The notes beneath the pieces are model-generated. The model was not told where the DNA came from and searched no databases. It saw only the letters and a program-made list of their open reading frames with translations. Of a DNA stretch of 64,000 bases, positions 1 through 9,119 are shown in pieces. Each line of letters starts with the position of its first letter. Position 1 is the stretch's first letter. The DNA is taken from assembly GCF_017874735.1 (NCBI RefSeq), contig NZ_JAGGLV010000002.1, positions 372,001 to 436,000 of the forward strand. Direction: 5' to 3'. The position numbers and the translations under genes are program-made. The stretch comes from Paenibacillus silagei (GTDB lineage Bacteria; Bacillota; Bacilli; Paenibacillales; Paenibacillaceae).

Positions 1-92
1 GTCTTGCTGCGTGCAAAAGTAATCAAAAAAACGGATACGCCCATAATCAGTACCGCAATCAGAGACAGCCACATTTTTGTCATCGGGTCCAT
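1..92 (-). CDS. DUF2768-type small membrane protein (partial)
   Basis: This is the first part of a gene that runs off the left edge; about 30 codons are visible. The start is the ATG at 90-92, with GGAGG at 103-107. The visible protein begins MDPMTKMWLSLIAVLIMGVS and is almost entirely one membrane segment. In B. subtilis a DUF2768 protein (YphE) sits beside gpsA and der, and the position here agrees. The function is not known. The family call rests on this short piece plus synteny. Confidence 0.6.
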   Translation of the reverse strand, partial: MDPMTKMWLSLIAVLIMGVSVFLITFARSK

Positions 93-249
93 AGGTCATG
101 CGCCTCCATTTCACTTTTCCCGGATTGCGACTATTATAGCGTGAAATCCGTCATTTTTTAAGTATTAATTTACAGATTAGCCCCTGGCGATGGAAAAAAG
201 GGCATCAACCACGGAATCAGCTTACCTTCCGGAGTTATGCCCAGTCTGA

Positions 250-276
250 AAAGGAGCCATCCCGGCAGGAATGGCT
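250..276 (-). terminator. Weak hairpin terminator after the SpoVIF-like gene
   Basis: On the minus strand AGCCAT and ATGGCT arms (255-260 and 271-276) enclose a short GC-rich loop and are followed by CCTTTTC. It lies 16 bases after the stop of the SpoVIF-like gene. The U-tract is short, so termination may be partial. Confidence 0.4.
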
Positions 277-291
277 TACTTCACGGATATG

Positions 292-567
292 CTATTTTTT
301 CAGCATCATTTTCATTAAAGACTCCATCGTACCGGAACCGGCGCCGCCTTTTTTAACAGCATTGACGATCTCCTGCACTGTAGCCTCGCTGACCGGCACT
401 TTAGCCATAGCTGATACCTGTTTAATTAACTGGCGGAGCTGGGCTTCATTCTGTGTGGTGCCCGGCTTAACCGTACCGGCCAGCTTTTTGATGGCACCTT
501 CCGAAATGTTTTTGCCCGTCTTCTTGTTGATGGCGTTCAAAGCATCCTTGGAAAAATCTCTGCTCAC
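292..567 (-). CDS. Stage VI sporulation protein F-like (SpoVIF/YjcC family)
   Basis: A 91-residue protein of the small SpoVIF family, which in B. subtilis is a coat-associated factor for late coat gene expression. The start is GTG (565-567), with an AGGAGGG ribosome site seven bases upstream. The sequence is basic and helical with no membrane segment; a glycine-rich stretch (KKGGAGSG) precedes the last helix. It sits between the DUF2768 gene and gpsA. The assignment rests on overall sequence pattern and sporulation context. Confidence 0.65.
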   Translation of the reverse strand: MSRDFSKDALNAINKKTGKNISEGAIKKLAGTVKPGTTQNEAQLRQLIKQVSAMAKVPVSEATVQEIVNAVKKGGAGSGTMESLMKMMLKK

Positions 568-634
568 TGTTCATCCCTCCTCCGTCAATCCCCATTAACA
601 ACATATGAGATATTCCGGCAAAAGGTGAACGTGA

Positions 635-1675
635 TCAGGAATGCCACTGCTCCCAGGTCTCCTGGGAAATGGCCTCCATCTCCGTCTTACGGTCACGGCC
701 CATCAGGGCTTCCACCGCATTACGCGGTGTTCTGCCCTTGAACAGCACATGATAAATCTGGTCGGTGATGGGCATCTGTACGCCCAGCTTCAGCGAGATC
801 GCATAAGCCACCTCCGTCGTCCGGATGCCTTCGACAACCATCCCCATCGAGTCCAGCACTTCATTCAGCGGCTGGCCCTGGCCCAGCATGGAGCCGGCGC
901 GCCAGTTGCGGCTGTGCTGGCTTGTTGCCGTTACGACCAGGTCACCAAGTCCGGCAAGGCCGGAGAAGGTTAAGGGATTCGCACCCATCTCTACCCCGAC
1001 CCGGGAGATCTCGGCCAGCCCGCGGGTAAGCAGTGCCGCCTTCGCATTATCCCCGAACCCCAGCCCGTCGGACAGCCCCGCACCCAGCGCGATAATATTC
1101 TTCAGTGCACCAGCCAGCTCTACCCCTAGCTGATCCCTGTTGGTATACACACGGAAGTCGTTGTTAATGAACAGCCCCTGCGCCGCCTTGGCACGGCTCT
1201 CATCCGGCGAAGCCACGACGACCGTGGTCGGACAGAGCCGTACCACTTCTTCAGCATGGCTCGGCCCGGAGAGCACCACAATATCGCCTTCGCTGCAGCC
1301 CAGCTCTTCCGAGATCACTGTGGACATCCGCTTCATGGTCTCGGTCTCGAAGCCCTTCGTGGCGTGAATGCAGAGCATATCTTCCTTCCAGAACGGCTTA
1401 AGGCTATGCGCCACCTGACGCACTCCGGAAGAAGGCGCCACAATGACTACCGCCTTCGAACCGGAGACGGCAGTCTCCATGTCCGTGGTGGCAATAATAT
1501 TTCCAGGGAGCTTAACCCCCGGCAGGAAATGATGATTCGTATGTGCTTCGTTAATCTCGGCAGCCTGCTCAGGCTTTCGCGTCCACAGATAAACCTCCGA
1601 GTGGTTAGCCGCCAGCACAGTAGCCAGCGCAGTTCCCCAACTGCCCGCGACCAGCACGGTTACTTTATCAGACAA
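635..1675 (-). CDS. gpsA: Glycerol-3-phosphate dehydrogenase [NAD(P)+]
   Basis: Cytosolic enzyme that reduces dihydroxyacetone phosphate to sn-glycerol-3-phosphate for phospholipid synthesis. The start is taken as TTG at 1673-1675 because AGGAGGGG lies nine bases upstream; a longer ATG form would run far into plsY. The product has 346 residues, normal for the family. The N-terminal Rossmann motif reads VLVAGSWGTALA, so the usual first Gly of GAGSWG is Val. The substrate-domain motif ELAGALKNIIALGAG with its catalytic Lys is intact. It overlaps the end of plsY by eight bases, which suggests translational coupling, and PlsY uses its product. Confidence 0.95.
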   Translation of the reverse strand: MSDKVTVLVAGSWGTALATVLAANHSEVYLWTRKPEQAAEINEAHTNHHFLPGVKLPGNIIATTDMETAVSGSKAVVIVAPSSGVRQVAHSLKPFWKEDMLCIHATKGFETETMKRMSTVISEELGCSEGDIVVLSGPSHAEEVVRLCPTTVVVASPDESRAKAAQGLFINNDFRVYTNRDQLGVELAGALKNIIALGAGLSDGLGFGDNAKAALLTRGLAEISRVGVEMGANPLTFSGLAGLGDLVVTATSQHSRNWRAGSMLGQGQPLNEVLDSMGMVVEGIRTTEVAYAISLKLGVQMPITDQIYHVLFKGRTPRNAVEALMGRDRKTEMEAISQETWEQWHS

Positions 1676-2285
1676 CGCGATTCCCCTCCTTGGCTTTGGA
1701 GCCGATTTTGTTCTCACGGCCCTGCGAGATCTTCACGATGTTGCTGCGGTGACGCCAGAAGGCGAACACTACGATGACCAGGCTTCCCCATAGCTCCGGG
1801 GTCGTATGCTCCGTGAACAGCAGACACACTGGAGTCAGAGCCACAAAGATCAGCGAGCCCAGCGAGACATACCGTGTAAGTATAATAGCGAGAATGGCAA
1901 TCGCCCCGGCAATCAGTGCAGGCCAGAATACCAGTGTAGCCATCACTCCAATCGTCGTTGCAATCCCTTTCCCCCCGCGAAAATGAAAATAGACCGGCCA
2001 GTTATGCCCGATGATGGCAGCCAGTCCGCAGACCACTGCGACCCAGCTTCCCCATCCCCCGGCCCATGTGCCAAGCCAGACTGCGGCAATTCCCTTCAGT
2101 ACGTCCAGAAACAGCACCAGTATGGCCGGTCCCTTCCCCATCACACGCAGTGTATTGGTCGCTCCCGCATTGCCGCTTCCATATTGGCGGATATCAATTC
2201 CCTTAAGCAGCCGGGCGAGCAGTACACTGAAGCTGATGGAGCCAAGCAGATAGCTTATAACGATAACCAGAAGTTCAAACGCCAC
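1668..2285 (-). CDS. plsY: Acyl-phosphate:glycerol-3-phosphate acyltransferase
   Basis: Integral membrane enzyme that transfers an acyl group from acyl-phosphate to glycerol-3-phosphate, the first acylation of phospholipid synthesis. The 205-residue protein has about five membrane segments. The family motifs are present: GSGNAGATNTLR near residue 37 and FRGGKGIATTIG near residue 102. The start is GTG (2283-2285) after AGGGGAG. It lies 12 bases after der and overlaps gpsA, so der-plsY-gpsA are probably one transcript. Confidence 0.95.
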   Translation of the reverse strand: MAFELLVIVISYLLGSISFSVLLARLLKGIDIRQYGSGNAGATNTLRVMGKGPAILVLFLDVLKGIAAVWLGTWAGGWGSWVAVVCGLAAIIGHNWPVYFHFRGGKGIATTIGVMATLVFWPALIAGAIAILAIILTRYVSLGSLIFVALTPVCLLFTEHTTPELWGSLVIVVFAFWRHRSNIVKISQGRENKIGSKAKEGNRVV

Positions 2286-2297
2286 TACTCTTCTCCC

Positions 2298-3623
2298 CTA
2301 ACCTTCGTTCTCGGATTTGCGCCGTGTAAAGAGGCGGATCGGTGTACCCTCGAAATTGAACGCTGCACGCAGCTTGTTCTCCAGGTAACGTTCGTAGGAG
2401 AAGTGCATCAGCGAAGGATCATTGACGAATACCACAATGGTCGGCGGCTTCGTTGCCACCTGGGTGACATAGTTAATGCGCAGACGGCGGCCTTTGTCCG
2501 TAGGCGGAGGATTAATCGCCACGGCATCCGATACCACATCATTCACCAGATGGGTGGTAATCCGCAGGGCGTGCTGTTGGGCGACATGCTGCACGACAGG
2601 CAGCAGCTTCTGCAGACGCTGTTTCGTAAGCGCAGACAGAAATACCACTGGAGCATAGCTCATGAACAGGAAGTGATCGCGGATGTTGCGTTCGAAGTTC
2701 TGCATCGTCTTGTCGTCTTTCTCAATGGCATCCCATTTGTTGACAACAAAGACCGAAGCCTTGCCCGCATCATGGGCATACCCGGCAATATGCTTGTCCT
2801 GGTCGATAATGCCTTCTTCGCCGTTGATTACAACGAGTACAACATCAGCACGCTCAATCGCCTTCATGGCTCTCATTACACTGTATTTTTCCGTGTTCTC
2901 ATAGACCTTGCCGCGTTTGCGCATGCCCGCTGTATCGATCAGCACATAACGCTGGCCATCCCGTTCGAACGGCGTATCAATCGCATCGCGTGTAGTCCCC
3001 GCAACATCACTGACAATAACGCGTTCTTCGCCCAGAATGGCATTAACCAGTGAGGATTTACCCACATTCGGACGTCCGATCAAGGCTACACGGATGACAT
3101 CTTCATCATATTCCTCATCCACTTTATCCGGAAGGCGCTCAACAACCGCGTCCAGCAGATCGCCGATTCCGGTTCCGTGACTTCCTGAAATGCCGATCGG
3201 ATCACCGATTCCAAGGGTATAAAATTCATAAATATCTTCGGTGCGCTTCATGTTATCCACTTTGTTGATAGCCAGAACGATCGGCTTGCCGGAACGGAAC
3301 AGAATCTGCGCCACTTCCTCATCCGAACTCGTGAGTCCGCTCTTCGCCTCGCACATGAAGATGATCACATCCGCTTCCTCAATCGCCAGCTCCGCCTGAA
3401 CGCGGATGGATTTCAGAATCGCGTCTTCTCCGTCAATCTCAATCCCGCCAGTATCAATGACACTGAAGGATTTGCCGTTCCAGTCGGAGACTCCATATAT
3501 CCGGTCACGTGTAATCCCCGGTTTATCTTCTACGATGGCCAGTCTATCGCCAATCAGCCGGTTAAAGATCGTCGACTTTCCGACGTTAGGCCTGCCGACA
3601 ATGGCCACTACGGGTCTTGCCAT
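2298..3623 (-). CDS. der: Ribosome assembly GTPase Der (EngA)
   Basis: Double-domain GTPase needed for 50S subunit maturation. Two G domains each show a GRPNVGKS P-loop, DTGG/DTAGM and NKxD motifs; a C-terminal KH-like domain follows. The start is the ATG at 3621-3623, seven bases after AGGAGG, giving [10 protein letters not shown]; the ATG two codons upstream would be too close to the ribosome site. The product is 441 residues, the usual length. It heads the der-plsY-gpsA group. Confidence 0.97.
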   Translation of the reverse strand: MARPVVAIVGRPNVGKSTIFNRLIGDRLAIVEDKPGITRDRIYGVSDWNGKSFSVIDTGGIEIDGEDAILKSIRVQAELAIEEADVIIFMCEAKSGLTSSDEEVAQILFRSGKPIVLAINKVDNMKRTEDIYEFYTLGIGDPIGISGSHGTGIGDLLDAVVERLPDKVDEEYDEDVIRVALIGRPNVGKSSLVNAILGEERVIVSDVAGTTRDAIDTPFERDGQRYVLIDTAGMRKRGKVYENTEKYSVMRAMKAIERADVVLVVINGEEGIIDQDKHIAGYAHDAGKASVFVVNKWDAIEKDDKTMQNFERNIRDHFLFMSYAPVVFLSALTKQRLQKLLPVVQHVAQQHALRITTHLVNDVVSDAVAINPPPTDKGRRLRINYVTQVATKPPTIVVFVNDPSLMHFSYERYLENKLRAAFNFEGTPIRLFTRRKSENEG

Positions 3624-3731
3624 ATTCATTCCTCCTGTCTTCCTTACGTTACTCATCATAGCAAAAAACATTCCAATTGGCTAACCGTCTTACCCATGTA
3701 TTGCCACTATCCTGTATGCCCTGGAACAGAC

Positions 3732-3766
3732 AATCGGCGAACCCTCTGATCGAGGGCTCGCCGATT
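3732..3766 (-). terminator. Hairpin downstream of the S1 gene
   Basis: Fifteen-base arms (3732-3746 and 3752-3766) pair with a single G-U wobble around a five-base loop. It lies 33 bases after the S1 gene stop in the minus direction. No clear U-tract follows, so it may be an mRNA-stabilising or partial termination structure before der. Confidence 0.5.
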
Positions 3767-3798
3767 ACTTTACCCGTTATGATGAGATAACAAAGGGA

Positions 3799-5127
3799 TT
3801 AGTTGTTACCCTTGAATTTGTCCAGCTTGTCGCCGAAACGTTCAGCCAGTGTGAAGCTGAGGCCTTCGTTGCTGAGCGATACGTTAGGATTGTTCAGCAC
3901 TTCCTTAGGCGCTCTGTCTCTGCTGTTGCTGCGTTCTGGTCTGGCCGAAGGAGCCGGAGCTTCTTCAGTTTCCTTGATGCTCAGGCTGACGCGCTTCTCG
4001 GATGGGTTGAAGTCAAGCACTTTCACTTGTACTTCCTGTCCTTCCTTGAGCACTTCATGCGGAGTGCCAATGTGCTTGTGGGAGATCTGGGAGATATGCA
4101 CAAGGCCTTCAACGCCTGGCAGCAGTTCAACGAATGCGCCGAAGTTCACAAGGCGCTTAACTTCGCCTGTAACTACATCGCCGATGTTGATCTTGCCTGC
4201 TGCGGAATCCCAAGGACCCGGAGCAGCTGCTTTGATGCTGAGGCTGATTTTGCCCTTTTCAGGATCAACCTTAAGTACTTTCACGCGAACCTTGTCGCCT
4301 TCGGATACAACATCGGATGGCTTCTCTACGTGGTTCCAAGCAATCTCGGATACGTGAACCAGTCCGTCTACGCCGCCAACATCAACGAATGCGCCGAATT
4401 GAGTCAGGCGTTGAACTGTACCTTCGATGATTTGGCCTTCAGACAGCTCAGCCATAATCTTCTGCTTGTTAGCTTCGAATTCTTCCTCCAGAACTTCTTT
4501 GGCGGAGAGAATTACCTTGCTGTTCTCACGGTCAAGCTCTTTCACTTTGACACGCAGTGTGCGGCCCTTGTAGTCGCTGAAATCTTCAACGAAGTGACGC
4601 TCAACCATGGAAGCCGGGATGAAGCCGCGTGCGCCAACGTCAGCCACAAGGCCGCCTTTGACAACATCAGCTACAGTAACTTCGAAGGATTCCTGGGAAG
4701 CGAAATACTTCTCCAGATCTTCCCATGATTTCTCGCTGTCGATGGCACGCTTGGAAAGCACCAGGCTCTCCTTGTTGTCGTTGATGCTGACAACCTTGCA
4801 TTCCACTTCCTGGCCGACTTCCACCGCTGCTGCGGCATTGTCCAGCTGAACGGAAGACAATTCGCGAATAGGAATAACGCCGTCGTATTTATATCCAATG
4901 CTTACATAAGCTTGGTTATCTTCAATTTTGACGATTGTTCCTTTCACGGTATCGCCTTTTTTCAGAGAAATGATTTCCAGACCTTCCTGGCTTGTCACTT
5001 CTTCTTCATTGCTGGCAACAACTTCTGCAGATTCGGTAACAGCGGATTCTACAGTTTCTGCCTTATCTACGGTCTCGTTATTCTCAACGTTATCCGCAGC
5101 TTCTTGATTCTTGATTTCTTCAGACAT
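3799..5127 (-). CDS. 30S ribosomal protein S1 homologue (four S1 domains)
   Basis: A 442-residue RNA-binding protein matching the Firmicute S1/YpfD type. Four S1 (OB-fold) domains lie at roughly residues 55-130, 143-215, 230-305 and 317-392; the third and fourth contain the canonical FGAFVDV/FGAFVEL and GLVHVSEI/GLVHISQI signatures. A Glu-rich N-terminal stretch of about 50 residues and a basic C-terminal tail flank them. The start is ATG after GAGGAGG. Firmicute S1 proteins are shorter than E. coli S1, which has six domains, and are not always ribosomal; the role in translation is inferred. Confidence 0.9.
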   Translation of the reverse strand: MSEEIKNQEAADNVENNETVDKAETVESAVTESAEVVASNEEEVTSQEGLEIISLKKGDTVKGTIVKIEDNQAYVSIGYKYDGVIPIRELSSVQLDNAAAAVEVGQEVECKVVSINDNKESLVLSKRAIDSEKSWEDLEKYFASQESFEVTVADVVKGGLVADVGARGFIPASMVERHFVEDFSDYKGRTLRVKVKELDRENSKVILSAKEVLEEEFEANKQKIMAELSEGQIIEGTVQRLTQFGAFVDVGGVDGLVHVSEIAWNHVEKPSDVVSEGDKVRVKVLKVDPEKGKISLSIKAAAPGPWDSAAGKINIGDVVTGEVKRLVNFGAFVELLPGVEGLVHISQISHKHIGTPHEVLKEGQEVQVKVLDFNPSEKRVSLSIKETEEAPAPSARPERSNSRDRAPKEVLNNPNVSLSNEGLSFTLAERFGDKLDKFKGNN

Positions 5128-5301
5128 GTGATTACCCTCCTCGATTCAAAACCCCATTTATTTAAACCCGCGTAGAGCAGGGTTCAAAACAATCATTGCT
5201 TCGTTAAACCATTTCACTTTGCTGATTAGTATGTTCCAAAAAATAGCGGTTATGCTGTAATTTATAAGCTATTCACAGAAACAGAAGATTGACTCCCGGA
5301 C

Positions 5302-5889
5302 TTACCGCGAACTGGGCTTGCCGGTACTGATCATTTCATGGATGCGTCCCATAATAACATCGGTTACAGCGTCCAGAGAATCACTTCCCGCACCTTCAAA
5401 TGCGCTGAGGTCTATGGGTGCCCCATATACAACAGTCATCCGGCGGAACGGCTTGTAGGATCCGATAATGGCTGCCGGTACAACGGCTGCGCCGCTGCGG
5501 AGCGCGAAGCTTGCCGCACCCTTCTTGGCTGAACCTGAATCGGAGTTCCGCGTTCCTTCCGGGAAGATGCCCATCACATGTCCGCTGCGAAGCGTATTGA
5601 GGGACGTCTTAATGGATTCTTTGCTTACGCCGCCACGCTTGACAGGAAATGCGCCCAATTGCTTAATGAGCCAGCCCAGCACCGGAACATTGAACAATTC
5701 CGCCTTAGCCATATATCTTACCTGTCGCTTCAGCTTAATGCCGATCGTCATGGGATCAAGCAGGCTGATGTGATTCGCGCAGAGCAGGACTCCACCCTCC
5801 TTCGGCACATTCTCTCTTCCCACAATCTTGAGCGGGAACAGTATGGCATAAATCATACGAAGCAAGGCCACGCAAAATGCATAAATCAT
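5302..5889 (-). CDS. plsC: 1-acylglycerol-3-phosphate O-acyltransferase
   Basis: Membrane-associated enzyme that converts lysophosphatidic acid to phosphatidic acid. The 195-residue protein has an N-terminal hydrophobic segment, the HX4D catalytic motif NHISLLD (His40, Asp45) and the FPEGTR glycerol-phosphate binding motif near residue 113. Its ATG overlaps the cmk stop by four bases (ATGA), so the two genes are translationally coupled. The cmk-plsC-S1 order is the same as in related Firmicutes. Confidence 0.93.
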   Translation of the reverse strand: MIYAFCVALLRMIYAILFPLKIVGRENVPKEGGVLLCANHISLLDPMTIGIKLKRQVRYMAKAELFNVPVLGWLIKQLGAFPVKRGGVSKESIKTSLNTLRSGHVMGIFPEGTRNSDSGSAKKGAASFALRSGAAVVPAAIIGSYKPFRRMTVVYGAPIDLSAFEGAGSDSLDAVTDVIMGRIHEMISTGKPSSR

Positions 5890-6596
5890 AGATGATTTCT
5901 CTCCCCGTTAACATAGGTTCTGCAGTGGGAGACGATGGCTTCCACGGCCTGAAGGATATCCATATGCGTCGTATCCAGAAGAATAGCATCCTCGGCACGG
6001 CACAGCGGTGAAATCTCCCGGCCTTCATCAAGCCGGTCCCGCGCTGCAATATCATGTTCAAGCTGCTGGAGAGTCACTGTTTCCGTATCCTTCAGTTCCT
6101 TGTAACGACGGAGAGCACGCTCCTCCACACTTGCCGTCATGAAAATCTTCACTTCGGCATCCGGCAGTACGGTTGTACCGATATCCCGGCCATCCATCAC
6201 AACTCCCTTGCGGAGCGCCATCTGACGCTGCAAGTGACTCAGTCTGGATCTAACACCCTCAATCTTCGAATACTGCGACACCTGGCCGCTGACCTGAAGA
6301 CTGCGGATATGCGGGGTCATGTCTTCCCCATTAATCAGCACTTTCTGCACATCTTTCTCAGGCAGAAGCTCAATCGCCATATTCTGGACCTTCCGGTCCA
6401 CCAGCTCATGATTCTCTGCAGCTATGCCTTCACGAAGCATATACCAGGTGATTGCCCGGTACATGGCACCCGTGTCTACATAAATGTAAGACAGCTCCCG
6501 TGCTACCAATCGGGCTACAGTGCTCTTGCCTGCCCCGGCAGGTCCGTCGATGGCGACGTTAATTCGGTCGTTAGTATGTGTATCCTGCCTGTCCAA
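5886..6596 (-). CDS. cmk: Cytidylate kinase
   Basis: Phosphorylates CMP and dCMP to the diphosphates. The P-loop GPAGAGKST is close to the N terminus, followed by DTGAMYR and DGRDIGT, all typical of the family. The preferred start is TTG at 6594-6596 with AGGAGG nine bases upstream, giving 236 residues; an ATG at 6638 has only a poor ribosome site and would add 14 atypical residues. It is coupled to plsC and has its own promoter at 6709-6737. Confidence 0.93.
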   Translation of the reverse strand: MDRQDTHTNDRINVAIDGPAGAGKSTVARLVARELSYIYVDTGAMYRAITWYMLREGIAAENHELVDRKVQNMAIELLPEKDVQKVLINGEDMTPHIRSLQVSGQVSQYSKIEGVRSRLSHLQRQMALRKGVVMDGRDIGTTVLPDAEVKIFMTASVEERALRRYKELKDTETVTLQQLEHDIAARDRLDEGREISPLCRAEDAILLDTTHMDILQAVEAIVSHCRTYVNGERNHL

Positions 6597-6677
6597 CGGG
6601 GCATTCCTCCTCAAACACTCTTCCGCAGAAATACGCATATCGACATATCTCTCTAGGAACTTGCTGATATTCTCAAG

Positions 6678-6698
6678 AAAAAAGCAGGCATTGCCTGC
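6678..6698 (-). terminator. Hairpin plus U-tract between ypfA and cmk
   Basis: On the minus strand GCAGGCA and TGCCTGC arms (6684-6698) are followed by six U. It probably ends ypfA transcription, although it lies just downstream of the cmk promoter's predicted start point. Confidence 0.55.
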
Positions 6699-6708
6699 GA
6701 CTTATAAA

Positions 6709-6737
6709 ATTATACCACAGTTTGAACCCCAGTGCAA
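6709..6737 (-). promoter_or_regulatory. SigA-type promoter for cmk
   Basis: Minus strand TTGCAC (6732-6737), a 17-base spacer and a perfect TATAAT (6709-6714). It is oriented toward cmk-plsC, with transcription expected to start near 6702. Confidence 0.65.
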
Positions 6738-6807
6738 AATGACATTGAGGTTTTTTAGGGAGAAAAAAGCTGATTCAGGGCCCTCTTGAAGATTCCTGCG
6801 CAGGGAA

Positions 6808-7470
6808 TCAGCGGTTGCGGAAATCGAATTGGCGTTCAAAGCAGTACCGGATAATTTTTTGCCGCTCCGAATCGGAAATGGCCGAGAATTTAACCATGAC
6901 CAGATTCCGTCCGGTCTCCAGCGGTTTGATCCGTACAATCTCGCCTTCGAAATTAACATGCTCCGTGCTTCCGTTGCGGTAGGAGACGAGCAGCCAGCAG
7001 GCCAGCTTGTCGGCCACCTCTAATGTAATTTTGGCATCGCTTAAGAATGATGTCCCGCCGCCGCCGATATCCTCGGTGCGCACCAGAAACCGGCTGCCAA
7101 GGGCATCCTTCACGGCCAGCTCCAGCTCGGCATTGACGCGGAAGAAGCTGCGGCGCTGAATTTTGAAGATGGACTCCGCCGCAGGCTTGCGCAGCCGGAC
7201 CATCCGGATGACATCTTCCTTGAAGCCGAGCACATGAGTATTGAAATAATTCTTAATGCCGCCCTCTGTGAGAAAATAGACCGACAGCTCGTCACCGATA
7301 AACAGCTTCTTAAGCCGGCCGTTACTCTCCTGCATGGGGATTTCTATCAGGATGCTCTCGTCCTCCATATCAGCAATCCTCGCCCGGTACTGGATCTCAG
7401 ACTCTGCCGCATCGCTGGATGCGACCTGGAGGTATAGATATTCATTAATTTTGGGATACAAACCTGTCAC
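6808..7470 (-). CDS. ypfA: PilZ-domain flagellar brake protein, YpfA/YcgR type
   Basis: A 220-residue soluble protein with an N-terminal YcgR-N (PilZN) domain (about residues 5-95) and a C-terminal PilZ domain (about 103-215). In B. subtilis YpfA/DgrA binds c-di-GMP and slows the flagellar motor. The first PilZ motif is intact (QRRSFFRVN, giving RxxxR), but the second, usually D/N-x-S-x-x-G, reads DIGGGG with Gly in place of Ser. Start GTG (7468-7470) has a weak ribosome site. Position next to cmk matches B. subtilis. Confidence 0.85.
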   Translation of the reverse strand: MTGLYPKINEYLYLQVASSDAAESEIQYRARIADMEDESILIEIPMQESNGRLKKLFIGDELSVYFLTEGGIKNYFNTHVLGFKEDVIRMVRLRKPAAESIFKIQRRSFFRVNAELELAVKDALGSRFLVRTEDIGGGGTSFLSDAKITLEVADKLACWLLVSYRNGSTEHVNFEGEIVRIKPLETGRNLVMVKFSAISDSERQKIIRYCFERQFDFRNR

Positions 7471-7595
7471 CGCCGCTTGAGTTAGTAATAAATGCTAAAC
7501 CGATTATAGCATGCCCTCTTGAGGCAGGTCAGAAATATTATTAGGCGTTGAACGCCAACAGCCGCAACCGGCGTGCAGCCTATAGTTTCAGCATC

Positions 7596-7632
7596 AAAAA
7601 AAAGACGCCCTCCGTTTCCGGAAACGCGTCTT
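7596..7632 (-). terminator. Rho-independent terminator of ypeB
   Basis: On the minus strand GACGC and GCGTC arms enclose a secondary TTCCGGAA palindrome and are followed by eight U. It lies about 40 bases after the ypeB stop. Confidence 0.8.
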
Positions 7633-7673
7633 CTTTATAGAGCCGGTTTTAGCTGTCCCCATGGAAAGTCCGG

Positions 7674-9032
7674 CTATTTATCCTGTGCTCCCGAGGAGGT
7701 GCGGATCTGTTCCACCGCTTCCTCATTACCGTCTGCGGCATTCAGATAAATCCTGAACTGTGAGCCGTTGATTTTGCCCCCGAATTCATAGGTCAGCAGC
7801 TCCACCGCATCTTCATTCTCGATCCAGGCCAGCCGGTTATAGAGCTCCTTGAACTCCGGGTTAAGCATCGCTCTGGCTTCAGCCAGGGACAGCTTCGGCT
7901 TCGGCAGCACACGCTTCTCCTTATGCTCATTCACATAGTCGCTTGCCTGAAACCCTATAGCTTCCCCCGTATCCAGCCCGACACGAACCGTCATTTTCTC
8001 GGGATAGATAAGCACGCCGTCCTGGCTGCTGACAAAGGTCAGATTGCCCAGATTATCGTACCGGTCCGCACTGACTGCGGTCATGCCGGGATAGCCCTTC
8101 TTCTCCAGGAACTTACCCGCCTTCTCCACAGCCTGCTTCATGGATACTTTGGCCGGCCCTACCTCGCGGTTGTCGTTGTAAGAGATCAGCAGTCCGCCTT
8201 CCGCCGTGAAGTCCATCGAGACCGGCTCCTTATGGTCACTGGAAGTCACAGTGGCTGTATAAGAAGCCCACTCCGTTCCCTTCCCATTCTCCTGAATCTT
8301 CACCTGTGCCTTCCCGCCCAGCTCGGCGAACTTCATCGCCTTGCCCTTGATCTGGTCAGCGGTAACCGGCTTGCCGCCCAGCTTTTTCACCGACCGCTTA
8401 TCATAGATACTTGCAACCGAAGGGCCGTAGTCCAGCTCCGGGTATGCCGCCACGCGTTTATCCACGGTTTTGAATCCGTCGATGATCGTGTTGTCTTCGG
8501 CCTTCTGCTCTGTAGCCAGTGCAGTCTCTACATCCATCCAGCGCAGCTTTTTGCCGATGACCTTGTCCTGAACCTTCTGCAGGTCCTTGGAGATTTCAGC
8601 CGAATTCTGGTAGAGCGTCTTCAGATTCGCCATCTCCCCCTCTGTCAGCGGCTTCTTCGTGAAGTCACGCACCGCAGCCTTGTAGGAGAAATTAGAGATC
8701 TTAGAGAGGAACTCCTCCGTCTCACTGAACGGCAGCAGCGTCAGCGGCAGCTGATTGATCTCGTTCTGCGCCTCGCTGGTAATCCGCCATACATTGACCA
8801 GTCCTTTGCGGTGCATTCCGTTAGAGGTAGTGTTCACCGCAAGCGTATTGCCAAGCTCACCGTGAAGCCGCTCCACATGGAAGGAGAGATCATGGAATGC
8901 GCGCTGATACTGATTCTCCGCTTTGATCAGAATCGAATTCTTCTCCTGATTCTCCTGATACCCCCAGACGAGCGCTCCAAGCAGCAAGAGTGCGGTAAGC
9001 GGGAACATTATGGCACTTAATCTTTTGTACAT
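7674..9032 (-). CDS. ypeB: Spore germination protein YpeB
   Basis: A 452-residue protein with one N-terminal membrane segment (about residues 6-24), a helical middle region and C-terminal PepSY-like repeats (about 220-440). In Bacillus, YpeB is needed to assemble and protect the cortex lytic enzyme SleB in the spore and is normally encoded right after sleB. Here sleB is not adjacent; the upstream genes are a 48-residue protein and prsW. It is followed by a strong terminator. Confidence 0.9.
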   Translation of the reverse strand: MYKRLSAIMFPLTALLLLGALVWGYQENQEKNSILIKAENQYQRAFHDLSFHVERLHGELGNTLAVNTTSNGMHRKGLVNVWRITSEAQNEINQLPLTLLPFSETEEFLSKISNFSYKAAVRDFTKKPLTEGEMANLKTLYQNSAEISKDLQKVQDKVIGKKLRWMDVETALATEQKAEDNTIIDGFKTVDKRVAAYPELDYGPSVASIYDKRSVKKLGGKPVTADQIKGKAMKFAELGGKAQVKIQENGKGTEWASYTATVTSSDHKEPVSMDFTAEGGLLISYNDNREVGPAKVSMKQAVEKAGKFLEKKGYPGMTAVSADRYDNLGNLTFVSSQDGVLIYPEKMTVRVGLDTGEAIGFQASDYVNEHKEKRVLPKPKLSLAEARAMLNPEFKELYNRLAWIENEDAVELLTYEFGGKINGSQFRIYLNAADGNEEAVEQIRTSSGAQDK

Positions 9033-9119
9033 AGGTCCGCATAGCTCCTTTCAGTAGCTTATTGCCGTTAGTTTGACAATAACTGAGAAGACTTATGCAC
9101 TTTTTCAAGAATCCGGTCT

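Noticed and set aside
1806..3053. Long plus-strand frame (415 codons) opposite plsY and der
   Set aside because: Antisense shadow of two well-conserved genes; composition is unlike a protein of this genome.
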